From NCBI GenBank assembly GCA_964035545.1, contig CAXIUT010000230.1, positions 1,054,001-1,118,000 on the forward strand: a stretch of DNA of 64,000 nt, in the 5' to 3' direction. This document shows positions 41,626 to 59,110 of this stretch, piece after piece; position 1 is the first letter of the stretch, and every line of letters starts with the position of its first letter. The translations under genes and the position numbers were made by a program. The notes beneath the pieces were generated by a model that made no database searches, had not been told where the DNA came from, and was given only the letters and a program-made list of their open reading frames with translations. The stretch comes from Bugula neritina (taxonomy: Eukaryota > Bryozoa > Gymnolaemata > Cheilostomatida > Bugulidae).

Positions 41626-44600
41626 GAAATACACTGAAACATAATGCAACATACTGCAACATACTGAAATACACTGTAACATATCGAAATGCACTGTAAC
41701 ATACTGCAACATACTGCAACATACTAAAATACACTGCAACATACTGAAATACATTGCAACACATTAAAATATACTGCGACATACTGAAACATACTGCAAC
41801 ATGCTGAAATATACTGCAACATACTGAAAGACACTATCACATATTGAAATATACAGCAACATACTGAATTACACTCTAACATACTGAAATATGCTGTAGC
41901 ATACTGAAATACACTGCAACACACTGAAGTATACTGTAATACACTGAAATGTAATGCAACATACTGAATTATACTGCAACATAGTGCAACATACTGAAAT
42001 ACACTGTGACACACTGAAATACACTGAAACATAATGCAACATACTGCAACATACTGAAATACACTGTAACATATCGAAATGCACTGCAACATACTGCAAC
42101 ATACTGCAACATACTAAAATACACTGCAACATACTGAAATACATTGCAACACATTAAAATATACTGCGACATACTGAAACATACTGCAACATGCTGAAAT
42201 ATACTGCAACATACTGAAAGACACTATCACATATTGAAATATACTGCAACATACTGAATTACACTCTAACATACTGAAATATGCTGTAGCATACTGAAAT
42301 ACACTGCAACACACTGAAGTATACTGTAATACACTGAAATGTAATGCAACATACTGAATTATACTGCAACATAGTGCAACATACTGAAATACACTACAAC
42401 ATACTCCAACATACTGAAATACACTGGAACATATAGAAATACACTGCGACACATTGAAACATACTGCAACATACTGAAGTATACTGCAAGATACTGCAAC
42501 ATACTGAAACAGACTGTGACATACTGAAATACACTGCAACATACTGCAAGATACCGCAACCTACTGAAATACACTGTAACATATTGAAATACACTGCATC
42601 ATACTGCAACATACTGAATTACACTGGAACATATTGATATACACTGCAACACACTGAAATATACTGCAACACACTGAAACATACGGCAATATACCAAAAT
42701 ATACTGCGACACCTTGAAAAATACTGCAACATACGAAATATACTGCAAGTGGTGCAACATACTGAAATACAATGTGACACACTGGAATACACTGCAACAT
42801 ACTGCAACATACTGCAACATACTGAAATACACTGTAACATATTGAATTACACTGCATCATACTGCAACATACTGAAAAACACTGGAACATATTGATATGC
42901 ACTGCAACTCATTGAAATATACTGCAACACACTGCAACATACGGCAGCATACCGAAATATACTGCGACACCTTGAAAAATACTGCAACATACTGAAATAT
43001 ACTGCAAGTGGTGCAACATACTGAATTACACTCTAACATACTGAAATATGCTGTAGCATACTGAAATACACTGCAACACACTGAAGTATACTGTAATACA
43101 CTGAAATGTAATGCAACATACTGAATTATACTGCAACATAGTGCAACATACTGAAATACACTGTGACACACTGAAATACACTGAAACATAATGCAACATA
43201 CTGCAACATACTGAAATACACTGTAACTTATCGAAATACACTGCAACATACTGCAACATACTGCAACATACTGAAATACACCGTAACATATCGAAATACA
43301 CTGCAACATACTGAAATGCACCGGAACATAATGGAATACCCTGCAACAGATTGAAATATACTGCGACAGACTGAAACATAAGGTAACACAATGAAGTATA
43401 CTGCGACACATTAAAATATACTGCAACATACTGAAATATACTGCAACATACTGAAATGTAATGTAATATACAGAAATGTACTGTAACATACTGAATTACA
43501 CTCTAACATACTGAAACATGCTGTAGCATACTGAAATACACTGCAACACACTGAAGTATACTGTAATACACTGAAATGTGATGCAACATACTGAGTTATA
43601 CTGTAACATACTGTAACATAATAAAATACACTGCAACACATTAAAATATACTGCAACATACTGAAACATACTGCAACATACTGAAATACACTGTGACACA
43701 CTGAAATACACTGCAACATACTGAAATACATTGCAACACATTAAAATATATTGCGACATACTGAAACATACTCCAACATGCTGAAATATACTGCAACATA
43801 CTGAAATACACTATCACATATTGAAATATACTGCAACATATTGAATTACACTCTAACATACTGAAATATGCTGTAGCATACTGAAATACACTGCAACACA
43901 CTGAAGTAAACTGTAATACACTGAAATGTAATGCAAAATACTGAATTATACTGCAACATAGTGCAACATACTGAAATACACTACAACATACTGCAACATA
44001 CTGAAATAGACTGGAACATATTGAAATACACTGCGACACATTGAAACATACTGCAACATACTGAAATATACTGCAAGATACTGCAACATACTGAAACAGA
44101 CTGTGACAAACTGAAATACACTGCAACATACTGCAAGATACCGCAACCTACTGAAATACACTGTAATATATTGAAATACACTGCATCATACTGCAACATA
44201 CTGAATTACACTGGAACATATCGATTTACACTGCAACACATTGAAATATATTGCAACACACTGAAACATACGGCAATATACCAAAATATACTGCGACACC
44301 TTAAAAAATACTGCAACATACGAAATATACTGCAAGTGGTGGAACATACTGAAATACAATGTGACACACTGGAATACACTGCAACATACTGCAACATACT
44401 GCAACATACTGAAATACACTGTAACATATTGAATTACACTGCATCATACTGCAACATACTGAAAAACACTGGAACATATTGATATGCACTGCAACTCATT
44501 GAAATATACTGCAACACACTGCAACATACGGCAGCATACCGAAATATACTGCGACACCTTGAAAAATACTGCAACATACTGAAATATACTGCAAGTGGTG

Positions 44601-45650
44601 CAACATACTGAATTACACTCTAACATACTGAAATATGCTGTAGCATACTGAAATACACTGCAACACACTGAAATACACTGAAACATAATGCAACATACTG
44701 CAACATACTGAAATACACTGTAACATATCGAAATGCACTGTAACATACTGCAACATACTGCAACATACTAAAATACACTGCAACATACTGAAATACATTG
44801 CAACACATTGAAATATACTGCGACATACTGAAACATACTGCAACATGCTGAAATATACTGCAACATACTGAAAGACACTATCACATATTGAAATATACAG
44901 CAACATACTGAATTACACTCTAACATACTGAAATATGCTGTAGCATACTGAAATACACTGCAACACACTGAAGTATACTGTAATACACTGAAATGTAATG
45001 CAACATACTGAATTATACTGCAACATAGTGCAACATACTGAAATACACTGTGACACACTGAAATACACTGAAACATAATGCAACATACTGCAACATACTG
45101 AAATACACTGTAACATATCGAAATGCACTGCAACATACTGCAACATACTGCAACATACTAAAATACACTGCAACATACTGAAATACATTGCAACACATTA
45201 AAATATACTGCGACATACTGAAACATACTGCAACATGCTGAAATATACTGCAACATACTGAAAGACACTATCACATATTGAAATATACTGCAACATACTG
45301 AATTACACTCTAACATACTGAAATATGCTGTAGCATACTGAAATACACTGCAACACACTGAAGTATACTGTAATACACTGAAATGTAATGCAACATACTG
45401 AATTATACTGCAACATAGTGCAACATACTGAAATACACTACAACATACTCCAACATACTGAAATACACTGGAACATATAGAAATACACTGCGACACATTG
45501 AAACATACTGCAACATACTGAAGTATACTGCAAGATACTGCAACATACTGAAACAGACTGTGACATACTGAAATACACTGCAACATACTGCAAGATACCG
45601 CAACCTACTGAAATACACTGTAACATATTGAAATACACTGCATCATACTG
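41400..45650. repeat. 3,044-bp offset duplication
   Basis: The words from about 41,400 to 42,600 recur at 44,444-45,650 with an offset of 3,044 bp. Between them lies a segment (43.6-44.6 kb) colinear with 38.5-39.5 kb at an offset of 5,109 bp. The GAAAGACACT variant near 41,826, 42,216, 44,870 and 45,261 is shared. This is a mosaic of reused blocks rather than a simple tandem. Confidence 0.75.
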
Positions 45651-48600
45651 CAACATACTGAATTACACTGGAACATATTGATATACACTGCAACACATTG
45701 AAATATACTGCAACACACTGAAACATACGGCAATATACCAAAATATACTGCGACACCTTGAAAAATACTGCGACATACGAAATATACTGCAAGTGGTGCA
45801 ACATACTGAAATACAATGTGACACACTGGAATACACTGCAACATACTGCAACATACTGAAATATTGTGCGACACAATAAAATATACTGCAACATATTGAA
45901 ATATACTGTAATATACTGCAACATACTAAAATACACTGCAACACATTAAAATATGCTGCAACATACTGAAACATACTGCAACATACTGAAATACACTGTG
46001 AAACACTGAAATACACTGCAACATACTGCAATATACTGCAACATACTAAAATACACTGCAAGACATTAAAATATACTGCAACATACTGAAACATACTGCA
46101 ACATACTGAAATATACTGCAACACACTGAAACATACGGCAACATACCGAAATAAACTGCGACACTTTGAAAATTATTTCAACATACTGAAATATACTGCG
46201 ACGCCTTAAAATATACTGCAACATACTGAATTAGACTGCAAGTGGTGCAACATACTGAAATACACTGTGACACACTGAAATACACTGCAACATACTGCAA
46301 CATACTGCAACATACTGAAATATTGTGCGACACACTGGAATACACTGCAATATACTGCAACATACTGCAACATACTGAATTACACTGGAACATATTGATA
46401 TACACTGCAACACATTGAAATATACTGCAACACACTGAACCATATGGCAACATACCGAAATTTACTGCGACACACTGAAAAATACTGCAACATACGAATT
46501 ATACTTCAAGCGGTGCAACATACTGAAATACAATGTGACACACTGAAATACACTGCAACATACTGCAACATACTGCAACATACTGCAACATACTGAAATA
46601 TTGTGCGACACATTGAAATATACTGCAACGTATTGAAATATACTGTAACATACTGCAACATACTAAAATACACTGCAACATACTGAAATACATTGCAACA
46701 CATTAAAATATACTGCGACATACTGAAACATACTGCAACATGCTGAAATATACTGCAACATACTGAAATACACTATCACATATTGAACTATACTGCAACA
46801 TACTGAATTACACTCTAACATACTGAAATATGCTGTAGCATACTGAAATACACTGCAACACACTGAAGTATACGGTAATACACTGAAATGTAATGCAACA
46901 TACTGATTTATACTGCAACATAGTGCAACATACTGAAATACACTACAACATACTGCATCATACTGAAATACACTGGAACATATTGATATACACTGCGACA
47001 CATTGAAACATACTGCAACATACTGAAATATACTGCAAGATACTGCAACATACTGAAACAGACTGTGACATACTGAAATACACTGCAACATACTGCAAGA
47101 TACCGCAACCTACTGAAATACACTGTAACATATTGAAATACACTGCATCATACTGCAACATACTGAATTACACTGGAACATATTGATATACACTGCAACA
47201 CACTGAAATATACTGCAACACACTGAAACATACGGCAATATACCAAAATATACTGCGACACCTTGAAAAATACTGCAACATACGAAATATACTGCAAGTG
47301 GTGCAACATACTGAAATACATTGTGACACACTGGAATACACTGCAACATACTGCAACATACTGCAACATACTGAAATACACTGTAACATATTGAATTACA
47401 CTGCATCATACTGCAACATACTGAAAAACACTGGAACATATTGATATGCACTGCAACTCATTGAAATATACTGCAACACACTGCAACATACGGCAGCATA
47501 CCGAAATATACTGCGACACCTTGAAAAATACTGCAACATACTGAAATATACTGCAAGTGGTGCAACATACTGAATTACACTCTAACATACTGAAATATGC
47601 TGTAGCATACTGAAATACCCTGCAACACACTGAATTATACTGTAATACACTGAAATGTAATGCAACATACTGAATTATACTGCAACATAGTGCAACATAC
47701 TGAAATACACTGTGACACACTGAAATACACTGAAACATAATGCAACATACTGCAACATACTGAAATACACTGTAACATATCGAAATACACTGCAACATAC
47801 TGCAACATACTGCAACATACTGAAATACACCGTAACATATCGAAATACACTGCAACATACTGCAACATACTGAAATGCACCGGAACATAATGGAATACCC
47901 TGCAACAGATTGAAATATACTGCGACAGACTGAAACATAAGGTAACACAATGAAGTATACTGCGACACATTAAAATATACTGCAACATACTGAAATATAC
48001 TGCAACATACTGAAATGTAATGTAATATACAGAAATGTACTGTAACATACTGAATTACACTCTAACATACTGAAACATGCTGTAGCATACTGAAATACAC
48101 TGCAACACACTGAAGTATACTGTAATACACTGAAATGTGATGCAACATACTGAATTATACTGCAACATAGTGCAACATACTGAAATACACTACAACAAAC
48201 TGCAACATACTGAAATACACTGGAACATATTGAAATACACTGCGACACATTGAAACATACTGCAACATACTGAAATACACTGGGACACATTGAAATATAC
48301 TGTAACATACTGTAACATAATAAAATACACTGCAACACATTAAATTATACTGCAACATACTGAAACATACTGCAACATACTGCAACATACTGAAATACAC
48401 CGTAACATATCGAAATACACTGCAACATACTGCAACATACTGAAATGCACCGGAACATAATGGAATACCCTGCAACAGATTGAAATATACTGCAACAGAC
48501 TGAAACATAAGGTAACACAATGAAGTATACTGCGACACATTAAAATATACTGCAACATACTGAAATATACTGCAACATACTGAAATGTAATGTATTATAC

Positions 48601-51600
48601 AGAAATGTACTGTAACATACTGAATTACACTCTAACATACTGAAACATGCTGTAGCATACTGAAACACTGCAACACACTGAAGTATACTGTAATACACTG
48701 AAATGTGATGCAACATACTGAATTATACTGCAACATAGTGCAACATACTGAAATACACTACAACAAACTGCAACATACTGAAATACACTGGAACATATTG
48801 AAATACACTGCGACACATTGAAATATACTGCAACATACTGAAATACACTGGGACACATTGAAATATACTGTAACATACTGCAACATACTAAAATACACTG
48901 CAACACATTAAAATATACTGCAACATACTGAAACATACTGCAACATACTGAAATACACTGTGACACACTGAAATACACTGCAACATACTGCAACATACTG
49001 CAACATACTGAATTACACTGGAACATATTGATATACACTGCAACACATTGAAATATACTGCAACACACTGAACCATATGGCAACATACCGAAATTTACTG
49101 CGACACACTGAAAAATACTGCAACATACGAATTATACTTCAAGCGGTGCAACATACTGAAATACAATGTGACACACTGAAATACACTGCAACATACTGCA
49201 ACATACTGCAACATACTGAAATATTGTGCGACACATTGAATTATACTGCAACGTATTGAAATATACTGTAACATACTGCAACATACTAAAATACACTGCA
49301 ACATACTGAAATACATTGCAACACATTAAAATATACTGCGACATACTGAAACATACTGCAACATGCTGAAATATACTGCAACATACTGAAATACACTATA
49401 ACATATTGAAATATACTGCAACATACTGAATTACACTCTAACATACTGAAATATGCTGTAGCATACTGAAATACACTGCAACACACTGAAGTATACTGTA
49501 ATACACTGAAATGTAATGCAACATACTGAATTATACTGCAACATAGTGCAACATACTGAAATACACTACAACATACTCCAACATACTGAAATACACTGGA
49601 ACATATTGAAATACACTGCGACACATTGAAACATACTGCAACATACTGAAGTATACTGCAAGATACTGCAACATACTGAAACAGACTGTGACATACTGAA
49701 ATACACTGCAACATACTGCAAGATACCGCAACCTACTGAAATACACTGTAACATATTGAAATACACTGCATCATACTGCAACATACTGAATTACACTGGA
49801 ACATATTGATATACACTGCAACACATTGAAATATACTGCAACACACTGAAACATACGGCAATATACCAAAATATACTGCGACACCTTGAAAAATACTGCA
49901 ACATACGAAATATACTGCAAGTGGTGCAACATACTGAAATACAATGTGACACACTGGAATACACTGCAACATACTGCAACATACTGAAATATTGTGCGAC
50001 ACAATAAAATATACTGCAACATATTGAAATATACTGTAATATACTGCAACATACTAAAATACACTGCAACACATTAAAATATACTGCAACATACTGAAAC
50101 ATACTGCAACATACTGAAATACACTGTGACACACTGAAATACACTGCAACATACTGCAACATACTGCAACATACTAAAATACACTGCAAGACATTAAAAT
50201 ATACTGCAACATACTGAAACATACTGCAACATACTGAAATATACTGCAACACACTGAAACATACGGCAACATACCGAAATAAACTGCAACACGTTGAAAA
50301 TTATTTCAACATACTGAAATATACTGCGACGCCTTAAAATATACTGCAACATACTGAAATAGACTGCAAGTGGTGCAACATACTGAAATACACTGTGACA
50401 CACTGAAATACACTGCAACATACTGCAACATACTGCAACATACTGAAATATTGTGCGACACACTGAAATACACTGCAATATACTGCAACATACTGCAACA
50501 TACTGAATTACACTGGAACATATTGATATACACTGCAACACATTGAAATATACTGCAACACACTGAACCATATGGCAACATACCGAAATTTACTGCGACA
50601 CACTGAAAAATACTGCAACATACGAATTATACTTCAAGCGGTGCAACATACTGAAATACAATGTGACACACTGAAATACACTGCAACATACTGCAACATA
50701 CTGCAACATACTGAAATATTGTGCGACACATTGAAATATACTGCAACGTATTGAAATATACTGTAACATACTGCAACATACTAAAATACACTGCAACATA
50801 CTGAAATACATTGCAACACATTAAAATATACTGCGACATACTGAAACATACTGCAACATGCTGAAATATACTGCAACATACTGAAATACACTATCACATA
50901 TTGAAATATACTGCAACATACTGAATTACACTCTAACATACTGAAATATGCTGTAGCATACTGAAATACACTGCAACACACTGAAGTATACGGTAATACA
51001 CTGAAATGTAATGCAACATACTGAATTATACTGCAACATAGTGCAACATACTGAAATACACTACAACATACTGCATCATACTGAAATACACTGGAACATA
51101 TTGAAATACACTGCGACACATTGAAACATACTGCAACATACTGAAATATACTGCAAGATACTGCAACATACTGAAACAGACTGTGACATACTGAAATACA
51201 CTGCAACATACTGCAAGATACCGCAACCTACTGAAATACACTGTAACATATTGAAATACACTGCATCATACTGCAACATACTGAATTACACTGGAACATA
51301 TTGATATACACTGCAACACACTGAAATATACTGCAACACACTGAAACATACGGCAATATACCAAAATATACTGCGACACCTTGAAAAATACTGCAACATA
51401 CGAAATATACTGCAAGTGGTGCAACATACTGAAATACAATGTGACACACTGGAATACACTGCAACATACTGCAACATACTGCAACATACTGAAATACACT
51501 GTAACATATTGATCTACACTGCATCATACTGCAACATACTGAAAAACACTGGAACATATTGATATGCACTGCAACTCATTGAAATATACTGCAACACACT

Positions 51601-52381
51601 GCAACATACGGCAGCATACCGAAATATACTGCGACACCTTGAAAAATACTGCAACATACTGAAATATACTGCAAGTGGTGCAACATACTGAATTACACTC
51701 TAACATACTGAAATATGCTGTAGCATACTGAAATACACTGCAACACACTGAAGTATACTGTAATACACTGAAATGTAATGCAACATACTGAATTATACTG
51801 CAACATAGTGCAACATACTGAAATACACTGTGACACACTGAAATACACTGAAACATAATGCAACATACTGCAACATACTGAAATACACTGTAACTTATCG
51901 AAATACACTGCAACATACTGCAACATACTGCAACATACTGAAATACACCGTAACATATCGAAATACACTGCAACATACTGAAATGCACCGGAACATAATG
52001 GAATACCCTGCAACAGATTGAAATATACTGCGACAGACTGAAACATAAGGTAACACAATGAAGTATACTGCGACACATTAAAATATACTGCAACATACTG
52101 AAATATACTGCAACATACTGAAATGTAATGTAATATACAGAAATGTACTGTAACATACTGAATTACACTCTAACATACTGAAACATGCTGTAGCATACTG
52201 AAATACACTGCAACACACTGAAGTATACTGTAATACACTGAAATGTGATGCAACATACTGAATTATACTGCAACATAGTGCAACATACTGAAATACACTG
52301 GAACATATTGAAATACACTGCGACACATTGAAACATACTGCAACATACTGAAATACACTGGGACACATTGAAATATACTGT

Positions 52382-55300
52382 AACATACTGAAATACATTG
52401 CAACACATTAAAATATATTGCGACATACTGAAACATACTCCAACATGCTGAAATATACTGCAACATACTGAAATACACTATCACATATTGAAATATACTG
52501 CAACATACTGAATTACACTCTAACATACTGAAATATGCTGTAGCATACTGAAATACACTGCAACACACTGAAGTAAACTGTAATACACTGAAATGTAATG
52601 CAAAATACTGAATTATACTGCAACATAGTGCAACATACTGAAATACACTACAACATACTGCAACATACTGAAATAGACTGGAACATATTGAAATACACTG
52701 CGACACATTGAAACATACTGCAACATACTGAAATATACTGCAAGATACTGCAACATACTGAAACAGACTGTGACAAACTGAAATACACTGCAACATACTG
52801 CAAGATACCGCAACCTACTGAAATACACTGTAATATATTGAAATACACTGCATCATACTGCAACATACTGAATTACACTGGAACATATCGATTTACACTG
52901 CAACACATTGAAATATACTGCAACACACTGAAACATACGGCAATATACCAAAATATACTGCGACACCTTAAAAAATACTGCAACATACGAAATATACTGC
53001 AAGTGGTGGAACATACTGAAATACAATGTGACACACTGGAATACACTGCAACATACTGCAACATACTGCAACATACTGAAATACACTGTAACATATTGAA
53101 TTACACTGCATCATACTGCAACATACTGAAAAACACTGGAACATATTGATATGCACTGCAACTCATTGAAATATACTGCAACACACTGCAACATACGGCA
53201 GCATACCGAAATATACTGCGACACCTTGAAAAATACTGCAACATACTGAAATATACTGCAAGTGGTGCAACATACTGAATTACACTCTAACATACTGAAA
53301 TATGCTGTAGCATACTGAAATACACTGCAACACACTGAAGTATACTGTAATACACTGAAATGTAATGCAACATACTGAATTATACTGCAACATAGTGCAA
53401 CATACTGAAATACACTGTGACACACTGAAATACACTGAAACATAATGCAACATGCTGCAACATACTGAAATACACTGTATTATATCGAAATACACTGCAA
53501 CATACTGCAACATACTGCAACATACTGAAATACACCGTAACATATCGAAATACACTGCAACATACTGCAACATACTGAAATGCACCGGAATATAATGGAA
53601 TACCCTGCAACAGATTGAAATATACTGCAACAGACTGAAACATAAGGTAACACAATGAAGTATACTGCGACACATTATAATATACTGCAACATACTGAAA
53701 TATACTGCAACATACTGAAATGTAATGTATTATACAGAAATGTACTGTAACATACTGAATTACACTCTAACATACTGAAACATGCTGTAGCATACTGAAA
53801 TACACTGCAACACACTGGAGTATACTGTAATACACCGAAATGTGATGCAACATACTGAATTATACTGCAACATAGTGCAACATACTGAAATACACTACAA
53901 CAAACTGCAACATACTGAAATACACTGGAACATATTGAAATACACTGCGACACATTGAAACATACTGCAACATACTGAAATACACTGGGACACATTGAAA
54001 TATACTGTAACATACTGCAACATACTAAAATACACTGCAACACATTAAAATATACTGCAACATACTGAAACATACTGCAACATACTGAAATACACTGTGA
54101 CACACTGAAATACACTGCAACATACTGCAACATACTGCAACATACTGAATTACACTGGAACATATTGATATACACTGCAACACATTGAAATATACTGCAA
54201 CACACTGAACCATATGGCAACATACCGAAATTTACTGCGACACACTGAAAAATACTGCAACATACGAATTATACTTCAAGCGGTGCAACATACTGAAATA
54301 CAATGTGACACACTGAAATACACTGCAACTTACTGCAACATACTGCAACATACTGCAACATACTGAAATATTGTGCGACACATTGAAACATACTGCAACG
54401 CATTGAAATATACTGTAACATACTGCAACATACTAAAATACACTGCAACATACTGAAATACATTGCAACACATTAAAATATACTGCGACATACTGAAACA
54501 TACTGCAACATGCTGAAATATACTGCAACATACTGAAATACACTATCACATATTGAAATATACTGCAACATACTGAATTACACTCTAACATACTGAAATA
54601 TGCTGTAGCATACTGAAATACACTGCAACACACTGAAGTATACGGTAATACACTGAAATGTAATGCAACATACCGAATTATACTGCAACATAGTGCAACA
54701 TACTGAAATACACTACAACATACTGCATCATACTGAAATACACTGGAACATATTGAAATACACTGCGACACATTGAAACATACTGCAACATACTGAAATA
54801 TACTGCAAGATACTGCAACATACTGAAACAGACTGTGACATACTGAAATACACTGCAACATACTGCAAGATACCGCAACCTACTGAAATACACTGTAACA
54901 TATTGAAATACACTGCATCATACTGCAACATACTGAATTACACTGGAACATATTGATATACACTGCAACACACTGAAATATACTGCAACACACTGAAACA
55001 TACGGCAATATACCAAAATATACTGCGACACCTTGAAAAATACTGCAACATACGAAATATACTGCAAGTGGTGCTACATACTGAAATACAATGTGACACA
55101 CTGGAATACACTGCAACATACTGCAACATACTGCAACATACTGAAATACACTGTAACATATTGAATTACACTGCATCATACTGCAACATACTGAAAAACA
55201 CTGGAACATATTGATATGCACTGCAACTCATTGAAATATACTGCAACACACTGCAACATACGGCAGCATACCGAAATATACTGCGACACCTTGAAAAATA

Positions 55301-56426
55301 CTGCAACATACTGAAATAAACTGCAAGTGGTGCAACATACTGAATTACACTCTAACATACTGAAATATGCTGTAGCATACTGAAATACACTGCAACACAC
55401 TGAAATACACTGAAACATAATGCAACATACTGCAACATACTGAAATACACTGTAACATATCGAAATGCACTGCAACATACTGCAACATACTGCAACATAC
55501 TAAAATACACTGCAACATACTGAAATACATTGCAACACATTAAAATATACTGCGACATACTGAAACATACTGCAACATGCTGAAATATACTGCAACATAC
55601 TGAAAGACACTATCACATATTGAAATATACTGCAACATACTGAATTACACTCTAACATACTGAAATATGCTGTAGCATACTGAAATACACTGCAACACAC
55701 TGAAGTATACTGTAATACACTGAAATGTAATGCAACATACTGAATTATACTGCAACATAGTGCAACATACTGAAATACACTGTGACACACTGAAATACAC
55801 TGAAACATAATGCAACATACTGCAACATACTGAAATACACTGTAACATATCGAAATGCACTGCAACATACTGCAACATACTGCAACATACTAAAATACAC
55901 TGCAACATACTGAAATACATTGCAACACATTAAAATATACTGCGACATACTGAAACATACTGCAACATGCTGAAATATACTGCAACATACTGAAAGACAC
56001 TATCACATATTGAAATATACTGCAACATACTGAATTACACTCTAACATACTGAAATATGCTGTAGCATACTGAAATACACTGCAACACACTGAAGTATAC
56101 TGTAATACACTGAAATGTAATGAAACATACTGAATTATACTGCAACATAGTGCAACATACTGAAATACACTACAACATACTCCAACATACTGAAATACAC
56201 TGGAACATATAGAAATACACTGCGACACATTGAAACATACTGCAACATACTGAAGTATACTGCAAGATACTGCAACATACTGAAACAGACTGTGACATAC
56301 TGAAATACACTGCAACATACTGCAAGATACCGCAACCTACTGAAATACACTGTAACATATTGAAATACACTGCATCATACTGCAACATACTGAATTACAC
56401 TGGAACATATTGATATACACTGCAAC
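52382..56426. repeat. 4-kb block duplicated from 38.6-42.65 kb
   Basis: Colinear with 38,606-42,650 at a constant offset of 13,776 bp. The rare word GAAACATACTCCAACATGCT occurs at the matching place in both (about 38,653 and 52,429). The copies diverge at 42,651/56,427. Differences by eye are scattered single bases, such as CACTGGAG at 53,814 versus CACTGAAG. Confidence 0.8.
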
Positions 56427-59110
56427 ACATTGAAATATACTGCAACACACTGAAACATACGGCAATATACCAAAATATACTGCGACACCTTGAAAAATAC
56501 TGCGACATACGAAATATACTGCAAGTGGTGCAACATACTGAAATACAATGTGACACACTGGAATACACTGCAACATACTGCAACATACTGAAATATTGTG
56601 CGACACAATAAAATATACTGCAACATATTGAAATATACTGTAATATACTGCAACATACTAAAATACACTGCAACACATTAAAATATGCTGCAACATACTG
56701 AAACATACTGCAACATACTGAAATACACTGTGACACACTGAAATACACTGCAACATACTGCAATATACTGCAACATACTAAAATACACTGCAAGACATTA
56801 AAATATACTGCAACATACTGAAACATACTGCAACATACTGAAATATACTGCAACACACTGAAACATACGGCAACATACCGAAATAAACTGCGACACGTTG
56901 AAAATTATTTCAACATACTGAAATATACTGCGACGCCTTAAACTATACTGCAACATACTGAATTAGACTGCAAGTGGTGCAACATACTGAAATACACTGT
57001 GACACACTGAAATACACTGCAACATACTGCAACATACTGCAACATACTGAAATATTGTGCGACACACTGGAATACACTGCAATATACTGCAACATACTGC
57101 AACATACTGAATTACACTGGAACATATTGATATACACTGCAACACATTGAAATATACTGCAACACCCTGAACCATATGGCAACATACCGAAATTTACTGC
57201 GACACACTGAAAAATACTGCAACATACGAATTATACTTCAAGCGGTGCAACATACTGAAATACAATGTGACACACTGAAATACACTGCAACATACTGCAA
57301 CATACTGCAACATACTGCAACATACTGAAATATTGTGCGACACATTGAAATATACTGCAACGTATTGAAATATACTGTAACATACTGCAACATACTAAAA
57401 TACACTGCAACATACTGAAATACATTGCAACACATTAAAATATACTGCGACATACTGAAACATACTGCAACATGCTGAAATATACTGCAACATACTGAAA
57501 TACACTATCACATATTGAACTATACTGAAACATACTTAATTACACTCTAACATACTGAAATATGCTGTAGCATACTGAAATACACTGCAAAACACTGAAG
57601 TATACGGTAATACACTGAAATGTAATGCAACATACTGATTTATACTGCAACATAGTGCAACATACTGAAATACACTACAACATACTGCATCATACTGAAA
57701 TACACTGGAACATATTGAAATACACTGCGACACATTGAAACATACTGCAACATACTGAAATATACTGCAAGATACTGCAACATACTGAAACAGACTGTGA
57801 CATACTGAAATACACTGCAACATACTGCAAGATACCGCAACCTACTGAAATACACTGTAACATATTGAAATACACTGCATCATACTGCAACATACTGAAT
57901 TACACTGGAACATATTGATATACACTGCAACACACTGAAATATACTGCAACACACTGAAACATACGGCAATATACCAAAATATACTGCGACACCTTGAAA
58001 AATACTGCAACATACGAAATATACTGCAAGTGGTGCAACATACTGAAATACAATGTGACACACTGGAATACACTGCAACATACTGCAACATACTGCAACA
58101 TACTGAAATACACTGTAACATATTGAATTACACTGCATCATACTGCAACATACTGAAAAACACTGGAACATATTGATATGCACTGCAACTCATTGAAATA
58201 TACTGCAACACACTGCAACATACGGCAGCATACCGAAATATGCTGCGACACCTTGAAAAATACTGCAACATACTGAAATATACTGCAAGTGGTGCAACAT
58301 ACTGAATTACACTCTAACATACTGAAATATGCTGTAGCATACTGAAATACACTGCAACACACTGAAGTATACTGTAATACACTGAAATGTAATGCAACAT
58401 ACTGAATTATACTGCAACATAGTGCAACATACTGAAATACACTGTGACACACTGAAATACACTGAAACATAATGCAACATACTGCAACATACTGAAATAC
58501 ACTGTAACATATCGAAATACACTGCAACATACTGCAACATACTGCAACATACTGAAATACACCGTAACATATCGAAATACACTGCAACATACTGCAACAT
58601 ACTGAAATGCACCGGAACATAATGGAATACCCTGCAACAGATTGAAATATACTGCGACAGACTGAAACATAAGGTAACACAATGAAGTATACTGCGACAC
58701 ATTAAAATATACTGCAACATACTGAAATATACTGCAACATACTGAAATGTAATGTAATATACAGAAATGTACTGTAACATACTGAATTACACTCTAACAT
58801 ACTGAAACATGCTGTAGCATACTGAAATACACTGCAACACACTGAAGTATACTGTAATACACTGAAATGTGATGCAACATACTGAATTATACTGCAACAT
58901 AGTGCAACATACTGAAATACACTACAACAAACTGCAACATACTGAAATACACTGGAACATATTGAAATACACTGCGACACATTGAAACATACTGCAACAT
59001 ACTGAAATACACTGGGACACATTGAAATATACTGTAACATACTGTAACATAATAAAATACACTGCAACACATTAAAATATACTGCAACATACTGAAACAT
59101 ACTGCAACAT
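55176..59110. repeat. 3.9-kb block duplicated from 44.4-48.4 kb
   Basis: Colinear with 44,444-48,380 at a constant offset of 10,732 bp, overlapping the previous block because 13,776 minus 3,044 equals 10,732. Divergence begins where 48,380 continues with an extra GCAACATACT and a different following word. The shared variants GCGACATACG and GAATTAGACT support descent from one block. Confidence 0.8.
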